The notes under the pieces are model-generated. The model was not told the DNA's origin. It ran no database searches and saw only the letters and a list, made by a program, of their open reading frames with translations. This document shows, piece after piece, positions 34,223-42,726 of a stretch of 60,699 bases of DNA. This DNA comes from an uncultured Treponema sp. (lineage in GTDB: Bacteria > Spirochaetota > Spirochaetia > Treponematales > Treponemataceae): NCBI GenBank assembly GCA_937915735.1, contig CALGGS010000195.1, positions 1-60,699 of the forward strand, read 5' to 3'. Made by a program: the position numbers and the translations under genes. Position 1 is the stretch's first letter. Each line of letters begins with the position of its first letter.

Positions 34223-36957
34223 TATGAGATTTTTGCAAGCTCAATCTTTTTGACTTCGTAGTTGTATTTTCGCTCGTTGATTGTGAACACAAGCTTGTCA
34301 CCGACCTTGTGGTCAAGGAGAGCGTCACCAAGAGGAGCCATATAAGAATAGATTCCGTTTGCAGGGTCTGATTCCCAAGGTCCAAGAATTGTCTTGACCT
34401 CATCCTCTCCGGAATCGTTGTTTTTGAGCGTAACCTTTGTTCCGAATGAGATTTTTGAAGTCGTAGCTGTTGTCTGGTCGAAAATGACGGCACGGGCAAG
34501 CTCTGTCTGCAATCGTTTGATGTCATTTCCGAGCTTGTGCTGCGCTTCTTTTGCGGCGATGTACTCAGCGTTTTCTTTCAAGTCGCCTTTTTCCTTTGCT
34601 TCGGCAACTTCTTTTGCAATCTGAGGCAAATCCTCGTTCTGCATTTTGTCGAGAAGCTTCTGCTTTTCTTCCAGCTTCTGGAAGGTGACATACATTCCCT
34701 TTGGAGCAGAAGCTTTTTCTTCTGTCGTATGGAACTTGTTGATGTCATAATCCGGATATTTTTCAAGAATTTTGTTGCGAAGCTGTGCTTTGATTACGCC
34801 GTCGAGGTCTGCAATGTCATTTACGAGCGTATACAAGTGAGCCATCTGCTCCTTGTCGCAGGAAAGCATATATTCAGCATATTTGTTGTTCTCTTTGTCA
34901 AAAATCATTTTGCATGCGTTCTTGATGATTTTTTTGTTTTCTGTAGATTCTACATGGTTGTCAATTTCGCGGTAGCACTGAGAGATGATGTTCACGATGG
35001 CGATGAGCTGCTTCTGCAATGGAACTGCGGCATCCTTGAACCATTTTTCCTCGCTACATTCATCGAACAGGAAGAGAATTACATCGCGATAAGCTCTGAA
35101 ATCATTGAATGCATCGACAACAAGCTTCTGAACCTTATCTGTGTGACCAGCCTCGATAATTTGCGTAAGGGTAGATTTTTTGAGAACTGCAGGGAAAATC
35201 TTGATATATTCGTCTTCCCAGTTAGGAACGAGCTTTATTGACTCAAGGAACAAGGCTCTCAAATCGCCTTTTTTAGAACCCTTGAGGATAGTGTACATTT
35301 CCTTTGGATTTTCAATTTCTGAATAGAGCTGCTCGAAATTATACTTGCACTGGAAGGTAAGGCTTGGAATTCCTCGTTTGAGAATGTCTTGAACAACGAG
35401 ATATGATGCAATGACCTGCTCATCAACATCATTAAATGACTTAAGGAAGCCTGTGATGTAGCTGAACATATCCGCAAGAAGCTCGCTTTCTTTGTCTGTT
35501 GTTTCGTCATCGATGAATTTGTAGAAAATATCGATTCGGGCGAAGAAAGCTTTCTGAGCCTTGAATTCGTTTGAATATTTTTCTTCCGGAGTGATTGCTC
35601 TGTCTCTGACAGTGTATTCGTTGATATTGTTTGGATTTACGCCGAATGTAGAGTCAGATTCGAGAACCTTTTTCGCTCCGCTGTTCCAGCTTGTCCATTC
35701 TGAGTCCGTAAGGATTGTAGAAAGCTCTGCCTTGATTTTTTTGAAATCGCAGCTGTTTCCAAAACTCTTGATGATTGTCTTGAGTGCCCATTCCTTGTTT
35801 GTCTTGATTTCTTTTGCAAGGTCTTCTTTTGTTTTGAATTTTGAAGATTTTGAGCCGACAGTAGCCTTGATTACCCAGATATGGTCTCTTGAAAGAGGCT
35901 GCAATGCGCTGATTGCCATTTTGAGGGAAATTTCTTTTTTGCCATTCTTTCCGAAGTTGATGGTGAGCGTGTCATTGTCAACCTTTGTGATGACACCAAC
36001 TCCCCAGGTTCTGTGGTAAACGAAGTTTTTGGCGTCGAAGGCAATGTGCTTTTCAAAGTCATTGATGGCCTCGAAAACATTTCGGTATGACTGAGTTAAG
36101 TCAGAAGAGCGGATGTATTCTGAAACATGGCTGTGATTAGCGTATTTGTTTTCGTAACATTCCGTAAGCTCTCGTCTTGTATGGGTGTCTTTTGGATCGA
36201 TTGAGAGGTTGAGCTTTAAGATGTCGATTGCCGTGTCCCATTTTTTGTTTTCTTTGTACCATTTGTACAATTCGTCCATCATAAGGGCAGATTTTTCTGC
36301 GCTGATAGCCTTTGCGACTTTTCTCTGGACAAGATAGAAGAAGTCGATTTCCTCTGGATTCGTTGAGACAAGCTTAGACCAGATTTCGCTTGCGGCGGTA
36401 ATGTTTTTGTTGTTTACATATCGGAGCAATGCCTTTTTGTAGAATTCGTTTGCCTTTTCATTGTCGCCTTCAGCAGCATAGTGGTCAGCGAGTTTTTTTG
36501 CTATTTCTGCTTCGGTTAAGTCAACCTTTATGATTCGCTCATAGATTGCCCATACCTCGCTGTTTCCTGCCTGCTCGTAGCTGGCGGCCAGGGTACGAAG
36601 AGCAAACTTGTTCGATTTGTCGTCCTGAAGAATTGTCTCGCACATATAGATGACGATTGGTTCTTTGTGGTTGTTTTGGAAAATGTCAACAAGAGTTTCG
36701 AGAGATGAGTTGTCAAGAGAGCCCTGCTTTAATGCGAGCATACCGGAAATGTAAAGCGCGGTAATGCTGTCTTTTGTGTGTGAGAGTTGCTCATCACAAA
36801 TGGCTTTGATTTCTGCGATGCAACCTTCTGATTTTGCTTTTTCGACGATTGTGGTGAGCTCTACCAGAACATCCTTTGTGTAATTGCTGATAGTCGCACG
36901 AGTCCAGGTGTCTTCCTTAAGCTTTGCCTGAACCAAATCCACTAACTCTTTAGACAT
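34222..36957 (-). CDS. greA: Giant GreA transcription elongation factor fusion
   Basis: 911 residues. The last ~155 are a complete GreA: coiled-coil hairpin with GDLKENAEYIAAKEAQ, keeping the acidic tip Asp and Glu that stimulate RNA polymerase transcript cleavage, then the FKBP-like domain. The first ~750 residues are TPR-like helices (FYKKALLRYVNNKNITAA) with a small SH3/CarD-like module near 305-360 (HRTWGVGVITKVDNDTL). Ordinary GreA is about 158 residues; large GreA versions are known in spirochaetes. AGGAG precedes the ATG. Confidence 0.88.
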   Translation of the reverse strand: MSKELVDLVQAKLKEDTWTRATISNYTKDVLVELTTIVEKAKSEGCIAEIKAICDEQLSHTKDSITALYISGMLALKQGSLDNSSLETLVDIFQNNHKEPIVIYMCETILQDDKSNKFALRTLAASYEQAGNSEVWAIYERIIKVDLTEAEIAKKLADHYAAEGDNEKANEFYKKALLRYVNNKNITAASEIWSKLVSTNPEEIDFFYLVQRKVAKAISAEKSALMMDELYKWYKENKKWDTAIDILKLNLSIDPKDTHTRRELTECYENKYANHSHVSEYIRSSDLTQSYRNVFEAINDFEKHIAFDAKNFVYHRTWGVGVITKVDNDTLTINFGKNGKKEISLKMAISALQPLSRDHIWVIKATVGSKSSKFKTKEDLAKEIKTNKEWALKTIIKSFGNSCDFKKIKAELSTILTDSEWTSWNSGAKKVLESDSTFGVNPNNINEYTVRDRAITPEEKYSNEFKAQKAFFARIDIFYKFIDDETTDKESELLADMFSYITGFLKSFNDVDEQVIASYLVVQDILKRGIPSLTFQCKYNFEQLYSEIENPKEMYTILKGSKKGDLRALFLESIKLVPNWEDEYIKIFPAVLKKSTLTQIIEAGHTDKVQKLVVDAFNDFRAYRDVILFLFDECSEEKWFKDAAVPLQKQLIAIVNIISQCYREIDNHVESTENKKIIKNACKMIFDKENNKYAEYMLSCDKEQMAHLYTLVNDIADLDGVIKAQLRNKILEKYPDYDINKFHTTEEKASAPKGMYVTFQKLEEKQKLLDKMQNEDLPQIAKEVAEAKEKGDLKENAEYIAAKEAQHKLGNDIKRLQTELARAVIFDQTTATTSKISFGTKVTLKNNDSGEDEVKTILGPWESDPANGIYSYMAPLGDALLDHKVGDKLVFTINERKYNYEVKKIELAKIS

Positions 36958-36994
36958 ATTTTGCTCCTAAATAAATAAATTTATTTCAATAAAA

Positions 36995-37912
36995 TTATTT
37001 CGTATAAAGTCTGTATATATTTTCATCGTGCACCCTTATTTGCAGAATGCATTCGTTGATTTTTGCCTGACCTTCATTTGAATGTGAGTAATGATCTATC
37101 AGCCAAAAATACATATTTATTAAACGCGGAATAAGAATCTTAGAATCGTTTGAGGGATCTTTTATTTCATTTTCCGTTGCGAAAATATCCTGCCGTAACC
37201 TTCCTGCTTCTTGCGAGCGAAGCTCCCGTTTTACATTGAAAACTCCGTAAAGCACTCCGTAAACCGGAATCCATTCCTGAAGAACGGCACCGGTGTAGCC
37301 TTTTTGCCGGACCTGACGGATAAGACAGCAGATAAGCTCTGAGTCCAGGAAATCAAGCTCAATTTTGCCCGCATCCACAAAAAAAGCCTCCCGGAAAAGA
37401 ACCTTTGCATTTTTTTCTTCGCCGCAAAGGGCAAGACAGTCCGCCATTTCTGCCAGGATGACCGCTGATTGCGGGGACTCGCGGTATGCTTCTGTCAGAA
37501 AATCAAGTGCAAGTTCGTAATTCCCGAGCTTTTTGTTGCACAGACCCTTTTTGTAGGATAAATCCGCCGAAAAATCAGTTTTTGTGTTTTCGTATGCCTT
37601 GAGGGCAAGTGAAAAAACTCCCTTTTGCATTGCAAGGAAAGACCTTTGTTGAAAATCTTTTTTGCCCTCGCAGTCGCTTTTGAAGGTTTTCCATCGCTTG
37701 ATTAAGCCGTCGCCCTGTTCGTATGAGTCCATCCTCGACAAGCGAGAGATAAAATCGTTCCAGTATGAACAGCACCAGTGAGCAAAACTAAGCTCAGAGT
37801 TGTCAAAATTGTATTCCAATGCGGCTGAAAGGACATTTCTAGCTTCGCCAGTCTTTCCTTCTTCGAGGAATTTATACGCTTTTTCTAACTCTTGTTCGCA
37901 CGAAACGCTCAT
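36995..37912 (-). CDS. TPR-repeat protein, unknown function
   Basis: 305 residues, soluble, with no signal peptide. Tetratricopeptide-like helices are seen throughout (AYKFLEEGKTGEARNVLSAA, GNYELALDFLTEAYRESPQS). TPR proteins are protein-binding scaffolds; no partner is evident. It lies just upstream of the greA fusion on the same strand, which is also TPR-rich, so a shared role in transcription is conceivable but unproven. Confidence 0.75.
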   Translation of the reverse strand: MSVSCEQELEKAYKFLEEGKTGEARNVLSAALEYNFDNSELSFAHWCCSYWNDFISRLSRMDSYEQGDGLIKRWKTFKSDCEGKKDFQQRSFLAMQKGVFSLALKAYENTKTDFSADLSYKKGLCNKKLGNYELALDFLTEAYRESPQSAVILAEMADCLALCGEEKNAKVLFREAFFVDAGKIELDFLDSELICCLIRQVRQKGYTGAVLQEWIPVYGVLYGVFNVKRELRSQEAGRLRQDIFATENEIKDPSNDSKILIPRLINMYFWLIDHYSHSNEGQAKINECILQIRVHDENIYRLYTK

Positions 37913-38292
37913 AGACTACGAGATTATTATTATAAAAATAGAGATTTTAGTCAATATCAAAAATGTTAAAAAATGAAGCAAAGTTTATAAAGTGTTTTTA
38001 AGATTATGTCAATAGGATTTTTGGAGATTTTAAAAATAATTTTCGTATTTAAATCTATAGAGGAAGGGGGAGAGGCGATGGGGAATGTTTCCTTTTGCCT
38101 TCCTGAGGCAGGGAGAGCCGAAGAAAATCTCAGCTCTTGCCACCCGTCCATTTCCTCTCTCAATTTACTAGGGAATGACCAATAAGTTCAAAAAGTGTCA
38201 TTTTCGGGCTTGACCCGAAAATCTATTTAATTACAGTACAAGAGATTGCCGCATCAAGTGCGGCAATGACTCATACTTATTGGACAGCCCCA
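37913..38292. other. 380-base intergenic region with an inverted-repeat element
   Basis: No convincing gene. The left part is AT-rich and would hold the TPR gene's promoter (TTGACT and TATAAT-like boxes on the minus strand). The middle (38060-38160) is purine/pyrimidine-skewed without recognisable structure. The right part is the repeat element at 38176-38286. Confidence 0.6.
38176..38286. repeat. 111-base element: terminal inverted repeats around two REP-like hairpins
   Basis: Ends TGACCAATAAGT (38176-38187) and ACTTATTGGACA (38275-38286) are inverted repeats matching at 11 of 12. Inside are two hairpins of the same design, 9-base arms around a 5-base loop: 38200-38222 (loop CTTGA) and 38245-38267 (loop TCAAG, its complement). 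The two are thus related units in opposite orientation. Confidence 0.75.
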
Positions 38293-39045
38293 CTATTCTT
38301 TCCATTTTGTGTATTTTTCACACTCCAGGATTTTTCTGGCATTTTCGACTCGCTCTTGCGTCGGGCTTTCTGTCTTTTCGAGGGGATAGCTGATTCCCAG
38401 GGCCTTGTACTTTGTGATTGCCAGTCCGTGGTATGGTAAGATTTCGACTCGTTCGACATTGTGCAGGGTCCTGATAAAATCCCTTGTCTGTGTAAGGTAT
38501 TCGTCGTTGTCTGTGATTCCCGGAACCAGGACATGGCGAATCCAGATTGGCTTTTTTATTTCGTCGAGATAGTAAAACATTTCACGGACATTTTTGCCTG
38601 TCGCTCCGGTCAGCTTTTTGTGCTCCTCTTCGTTTATATGCTTTATGTCAACGAGAAGAATATCCGTTACGCTCATTAGTTTTTTGAATTTTTCAAACCA
38701 TTCACCTTCTTTGCGGAAGGGGCCTCCGGCTGTGTCAATGCAGGTGTTGATGTTTTTTTCTTTTGCCTTTGTGAAAAGCTCGATTAAAAAGTCTATTTGT
38801 GCCAGCGGTTCCCCTCCTGAGACAGTGATTCCGCCCTTTTTGCCCCAGAAGTCACGGCAACTTTCGGCTTCGGACAATAACTCGTCTGCACTGTAAAGCT
38901 TTCCCTTTGTCATTTCCCATGTGTCAGGATTGTGGCAGTAAAGACAGCGGAAGGGACAGCCCGCAAAGAAAATTATGAAGCGGCTTCCTGGACCGTCCGC
39001 GCATCCAAAAGACTCAAGCTGGTGAATATACCCTTGCAACGCCAT
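38293..39045 (-). CDS. pflA: Pyruvate formate-lyase activating enzyme (radical SAM)
   Basis: 250 residues. Installs the glycyl radical on pyruvate formate-lyase using SAM and a 4Fe-4S cluster held by CPFRCLYC (CxxxCxxC), followed by HNPDTW. GGEPLAQ-type and DIKHINEEEHKKLTG segments match the family. The ATG at 39045, with AGAGG upstream and the conserved GYIHQLESFGCADGPG start, is chosen over a longer frame. No pyruvate formate-lyase gene is in the window. Ends inside the flank of the 38176-38286 repeat element. Confidence 0.92.
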   Translation of the reverse strand: MALQGYIHQLESFGCADGPGSRFIIFFAGCPFRCLYCHNPDTWEMTKGKLYSADELLSEAESCRDFWGKKGGITVSGGEPLAQIDFLIELFTKAKEKNINTCIDTAGGPFRKEGEWFEKFKKLMSVTDILLVDIKHINEEEHKKLTGATGKNVREMFYYLDEIKKPIWIRHVLVPGITDNDEYLTQTRDFIRTLHNVERVEILPYHGLAITKYKALGISYPLEKTESPTQERVENARKILECEKYTKWKE

Positions 39046-39096
39046 TTTTGTACCTCTATTTTTGACGCAGATAAACACTGATAAACACAAGAGTCA

Positions 39097-40470
39097 TTAT
39101 ATAGCTCTTTGACGAATGAGTAAATCGCACATTTCCGTCGCTTTTTCAAAGAATGTGTTTTCTGCGACATCGCAGAATTTTTCTCTTAGGTCAAGCAGGT
39201 TTTCTTTTAACTCTTTAAAGCTTTTTCCTGTAAGAATTACTTCACAGTAGCCCTGCTCGCGAATCTGCCGGGCTGCGTGGTTTTCGATTTGATTCACGAA
39301 GGCGACATAAGAAATGTTTTTTAGCTTTGAAAGCCGCTGGGAAGACAGAATCGGGAACTTTATGTTTATTGTGGGAAGAAATGTAGTGGTATTGATAGTG
39401 TCATTCTTTAACTTCGCCTCAGAATGACAGAGAGCGCCGAAAATCAGCTCGCTCAGCGGAAGCCTTGCGCTTGCGGCGTAGGTTGTGCTCATTCCGGACA
39501 AACGGGGGTTTATTTCTATTACAAACCATTTTTTTTTGTCAAAGACCAAGTCTACCTGTGCGACTCCGTTCAGTCTCAGCTTTTCGGCGAGTCTTGTAAG
39601 CGTTTTTCGTAAGGCGGAATATTCTGGAAGCGGACCGATTTTTATGCTTTGCTTTGGGCTTGTGATTCCGTATTGGTTTGTGCTGAATTTAAATGGCGGA
39701 AAAATCTCGTACTGTCCTTTTCCTGTTTTTTCGTCGAAGATTCCGTAGATTTCGCAGCCAAATTGTTCGCCCGAAATCATTTCTTCAATAATTCTGTCAG
39801 AGCTTGTTTTTTTTGATTTTAAGATTCCCAGCGCTTCTTCATAATTTTTGACGACATCGGCGCCGAACGAGCTTAAGCCTGTAGTGTCCTTTATGATTAC
39901 TGGAAAACGAAGCTTTTTGACCTCTTGAAAGACGGCGGTTTTATATACATTGCTTTTTGTGTCACGGTAATTTCCGGCGTTTATGAAAAGCTCGTGATGA
40001 AGGTAGACCGCCTTTGCGCAGGGAACGCCGATTCTTTCAAGAAAATTGTGGGTCTGCCATTTATCAAAGCAGATTAAAGCCGCCTCTGTTGGGTGGGCGA
40101 GGGTTTTTATGCCCAGAGAGCGCAAATGCTCTGCAACTACAGAGTCCTTTATGGTAAGCCAGTCGTAAGGTGAGACATAAAATGAAAGTGCAATCGCTAA
40201 ATCAGGCTTGAATTCTGCAATTTCAGAGGCAATTGCTTTTTCGTTATCATTTTTCAGGAGAATTTGCCTGATTTTTTTTGCTTTTATGATTTCGTTTCCA
40301 TTTGTGTCGCACAAAAACATTCCTGGAAGCTGGGTTGCGACAAAAAACTCATGCTCGGAATGCTTTTCACAAAGCTTTTCCCATTGCTCCGTGAATGAGG
40401 GAAGAGATATTGTTTTTATGGCTTCGCCATGGTAAACGCTTGAAGATGTCGAGTAAAAAAGAATTTTCAT
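39097..40470 (-). CDS. ATP-grasp ligase of unknown substrate
   Basis: 457 residues. A pre-ATP-grasp part (about 1-110) and an ATP-grasp domain (about 115-360: FPVIIKDTTGLSSFGADVV, IIEEMISGEQFGCEIYG, and VAQVDLVFDKKKWFVIEINPRLSG carrying the Mg ligands). Such enzymes join a carboxylate to an amine or thiol; the substrate is unknown. It overlaps the SDR gene upstream by four bases (ATGA), so the two probably act together. A palindromic repeat (39399-39429) lies inside the coding region and is read as CHSEAKLKNDT near residue 350. Confidence 0.82.
   Translation of the reverse strand: MKILFYSTSSSVYHGEAIKTISLPSFTEQWEKLCEKHSEHEFFVATQLPGMFLCDTNGNEIIKAKKIRQILLKNDNEKAIASEIAEFKPDLAIALSFYVSPYDWLTIKDSVVAEHLRSLGIKTLAHPTEAALICFDKWQTHNFLERIGVPCAKAVYLHHELFINAGNYRDTKSNVYKTAVFQEVKKLRFPVIIKDTTGLSSFGADVVKNYEEALGILKSKKTSSDRIIEEMISGEQFGCEIYGIFDEKTGKGQYEIFPPFKFSTNQYGITSPKQSIKIGPLPEYSALRKTLTRLAEKLRLNGVAQVDLVFDKKKWFVIEINPRLSGMSTTYAASARLPLSELIFGALCHSEAKLKNDTINTTTFLPTINIKFPILSSQRLSKLKNISYVAFVNQIENHAARQIREQGYCEVILTGKSFKELKENLLDLREKFCDVAENTFFEKATEMCDLLIRQRAI
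39399..39429. repeat. Palindromic repeat inside the ATP-grasp gene
   Basis: TGTCATTCT (39399-39407) and AGAATGACA (39421-39429) form a perfect 9-base inverted repeat. The inner GAGGCGAAG resembles the dispersed repeat seen at 31261-31286. It keeps the reading frame open. Confidence 0.75.
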
Positions 40471-41276
40471 TTCTGGTACGGGCGTTTGTTGTATTTAAAA
40501 GTGTATCTCGCTCCCATATAGCGGCCAATGAAGCGGCTCATAAATGCCGTGACCTTCCATTTTGCCGCCCAGAGGATTATTCTTTTGCCTTTTTTTGCTT
40601 TTTTAAGACAGTGGGCGACTACCGCTACCGGGTCTTTTCCGTTCAAAACTTCTTTTCTCGCTCCGTTTGAAGCTACATTCGCAAAATCTGTTGAAACAGA
40701 GCCTGGACAAAGGGCTGAGACCTTGATTTTTTTGTCTTTTAATTCGGCTGCAAGAGCGACCGAGAAGGACAGTACATAGGCCTTCGTCGCCGCATAGACG
40801 GCAAAATTTCCAAGTGGCAGGAAAGCCGCCAGTGAAGCGACATTTATTATCGAAGAATTTTCGTGAAGATATGGCAAAACCGCACCGCAAAGGCCTGTCA
40901 GGCTGGTGCAGTTTAAGTCTATCATCTCAAGCTCTTTTTCGAGGGGAGTCTCTGCGAATTCCCCGTAAGTGCCAAAGCCGGCGTTGTTTATAAGCGTATC
41001 GATTTCAAAGACACCTGAAATTTTTTCGGTGGAAAGGTAAGTTTTAAAAAGATTTACACCTTCTTTTCCCGCAAGATTCATCGGAACGACTTTGACGGTG
41101 AGATTTTTTTCGCCGCCTGATAAGGACTCGTCAAGCTCTGCTTTTACTTGCCCAAGCTTTTCTTTGTTTCGCGCAATAAGCCAAAACTCAGTGCTTTCTG
41201 TTTCTCGCGAAAGCTGCCTGGCAAATTCCGCGCCCATTCCGCTGGATGCACCGGTTATAATCGTGATTTTTCGCAT
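40467..41276 (-). CDS. Short-chain dehydrogenase/reductase (classical SDR)
   Basis: 269 residues. NAD(P)-binding TGASSGMG (8-15), NNAGFG, and the catalytic Ser with YAATKAYVLS (YxxxK). The C-terminal region ends with basic residues. It resembles bacterial SDRs of the DltE/YqjQ type acting on ketones or hydroxyacyl groups; the substrate is unknown. It leads a two-gene unit with the ATP-grasp ligase. The ATG lies six bases from a TATACT -10 box, without a Shine-Dalgarno sequence. Confidence 0.88.
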   Translation of the reverse strand: MRKITIITGASSGMGAEFARQLSRETESTEFWLIARNKEKLGQVKAELDESLSGGEKNLTVKVVPMNLAGKEGVNLFKTYLSTEKISGVFEIDTLINNAGFGTYGEFAETPLEKELEMIDLNCTSLTGLCGAVLPYLHENSSIINVASLAAFLPLGNFAVYAATKAYVLSFSVALAAELKDKKIKVSALCPGSVSTDFANVASNGARKEVLNGKDPVAVVAHCLKKAKKGKRIILWAAKWKVTAFMSRFIGRYMGARYTFKYNKRPYQK

Positions 41277-41282
41277 GACTTT

Positions 41283-41288
41283 AGTATA
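41283..41288 (-). promoter_or_regulatory. -10 box of the SDR gene, 6 bases from ATG
   Basis: TATACT on the minus strand ends six bases before the ATG at 41276. No good -35 box is seen. Confidence 0.5.
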
Positions 41289-41364
41289 ACATATTTTTGC
41301 ACGGTTTTTTGAGAATCTGACGGTTTTTCTTTAAATTTTTGTTAAAATTTTAATTATTTTTTAC

Positions 41365-41370
41365 TATAAT
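41365..41370 (+). promoter_or_regulatory. -10 box of the GH3 lipoprotein gene, 7 bases from ATG
   Basis: A perfect TATAAT (41365-41370) precedes the ATG at 41378 by seven bases. The -35 is weak (TTGTTA at 41339-41344 or TTAAAA at 41342-41347). No Shine-Dalgarno sequence. Confidence 0.55.
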
Positions 41371-41377
41371 TTTCGGC

Positions 41378-42670
41378 ATGAAAAATCAGAATCTGTCTTT
41401 ATCACTTATAGTCTGTCTTGTATGTGCTTTATTATTCTCCTGCAAGAAAAATCCCTCGGCAGAGGAAATAGCCCGGCAGAAGGCTGAGGCAATAGAGCTT
41501 GCAAAAGAAGCTGCTGTTTCTGAATATGTCTCATCTCTTTCAACGGAAGCGAAAATCTCTCAAATCTTTCTTGTAAATATAGAGGGAAATTCAAAATATT
41601 CAGCCGTCGAGCAGTTTAACGGAAAGCCTCTTGTCCCTGGGGGAGTTCTTCTTTTTTCTTACAATATTTCTAATGACCCGCTTGAAACTTACGATTACAT
41701 AAAATCAATCCGTGATTTTTATTTGCAGAACGATAATCCCCCGCCTTTTGTCGCAGTCGATCAGGAGGGAGGGTATGTAAACCGCTTAAGAAATCTTACG
41801 AGCCCTCTTGTCTCTCAAAAAATGGTCGCAGACACTCTCAGCCTTGAAAACGCAGAAAAACTTTATTCGTCTCAGGCCCGTCAGATGAAAAATCTTGGCT
41901 TTCACTTGAATTTAGCTCCTGTCGTTGAGGTTGAGACTGACGAAAATAAGGACTTTCTGGACACAAGGAGCTTTGGTTCTCTTGAAAAAGTCCTTTCTTA
42001 TGGGAAAATTGCCGTCGAAGCCTATGAGAAAAACGGAATAGCCACAGTTTTAAAGCATTTTCCTGGAAATTCTAACGCTGACCCTCATGTGGGGCTTCCA
42101 AAAATCACTTTTTCAGATTCCGAAAAAGAAAAATATTTTACTCCCTTCAGAAAATTGCTTCCCCTGTCGTCAGCTATTCTGATGAGCCATGCGATTATGA
42201 AGCCAGAAATTACCGAAAATGACGGAAATGTCGAAAAATACGAGCTTCCTGCCTGTTTTTCTACTCACTGGATTCAAAATACCGTAAAATCAGAGTTCGG
42301 CTTTTCAGGCCTTGTTTTTTCAGATGATATTTTTATGGGAGCGCTTGCGAAAAACGGCTATCCGCCGGAAATTGCCTCTGTCAAGGCGATTGAATCTGGA
42401 ATCGATGTGATTATGCTCTCTGAAAAAAAATTCGGCTCCGTGCTGGAAATCCTCTCGAAAAAAGCGGGAGAAGACGAAAAATTCTCAAATGAACTTGACC
42501 GGGCCGTAAAAAATGTTATTCGGTTCAAAATTAAGTTTGGAATCTTGGAAATGACTGAAAATCCGGTACCTGAAAATGAGATTCCCGCTTTCAAGGTTCA
42601 GGTAAAACCGGATTATGCGGAATTTGACCTTAAAAAATTTGACGAGGACTATAAAGCGGGAAGCTTGTAG
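41378..42670 (+). CDS. GH3 glycosidase lipoprotein (beta-N-acetylhexosaminidase type)
   Basis: 430 residues. Signal peptide with lipobox (ALLFSC, Cys22), then a glycoside hydrolase family 3 barrel: FVAVDQEGGYVNRLRN, KHFPGNSNADPHVGLP (the His-containing acid/base loop typical of NagZ-like enzymes) and VFSDDIFMGAL with the nucleophile Asp. It likely removes N-acetylglucosamine from peptidoglycan fragments or glycans at the periplasmic face. It stands alone after a leaderless-type promoter and is followed by a glycosyltransferase. Confidence 0.88.
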   Translation: MKNQNLSLSLIVCLVCALLFSCKKNPSAEEIARQKAEAIELAKEAAVSEYVSSLSTEAKISQIFLVNIEGNSKYSAVEQFNGKPLVPGGVLLFSYNISNDPLETYDYIKSIRDFYLQNDNPPPFVAVDQEGGYVNRLRNLTSPLVSQKMVADTLSLENAEKLYSSQARQMKNLGFHLNLAPVVEVETDENKDFLDTRSFGSLEKVLSYGKIAVEAYEKNGIATVLKHFPGNSNADPHVGLPKITFSDSEKEKYFTPFRKLLPLSSAILMSHAIMKPEITENDGNVEKYELPACFSTHWIQNTVKSEFGFSGLVFSDDIFMGALAKNGYPPEIASVKAIESGIDVIMLSEKKFGSVLEILSKKAGEDEKFSNELDRAVKNVIRFKIKFGILEMTENPVPENEIPAFKVQVKPDYAEFDLKKFDEDYKAGSL

Positions 42671-42690
42671 AAGTTCCCTAAAGCCTCTCC

Positions 42691-42719
42691 TTGATTTTCA
42701 TCTTAAAATATACGAAAAT
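42691..42719 (+). promoter_or_regulatory. Promoter of the GT4 gene, leaderless arrangement
   Basis: TTGATT (42691-42696), a 17-base spacer and GAAAAT (42714-42719), then seven bases to the ATG at 42727. Each box matches the consensus at 4 of 6 positions. Confidence 0.45.
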
Positions 42720-42726
42720 TAGCCTT

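Noticed and set aside
34537..35241. 234-residue open frame on + inside the greA region
   Set aside because: It lies wholly opposite the well-supported GreA fusion, has no Shine-Dalgarno site and resembles no protein family; a shadow of the helical coding strand.
37966..38163. 65-codon open frame in the intergenic region before pflA
   Set aside because: No Shine-Dalgarno site, odd composition, and most of it reads through unstructured spacer DNA.
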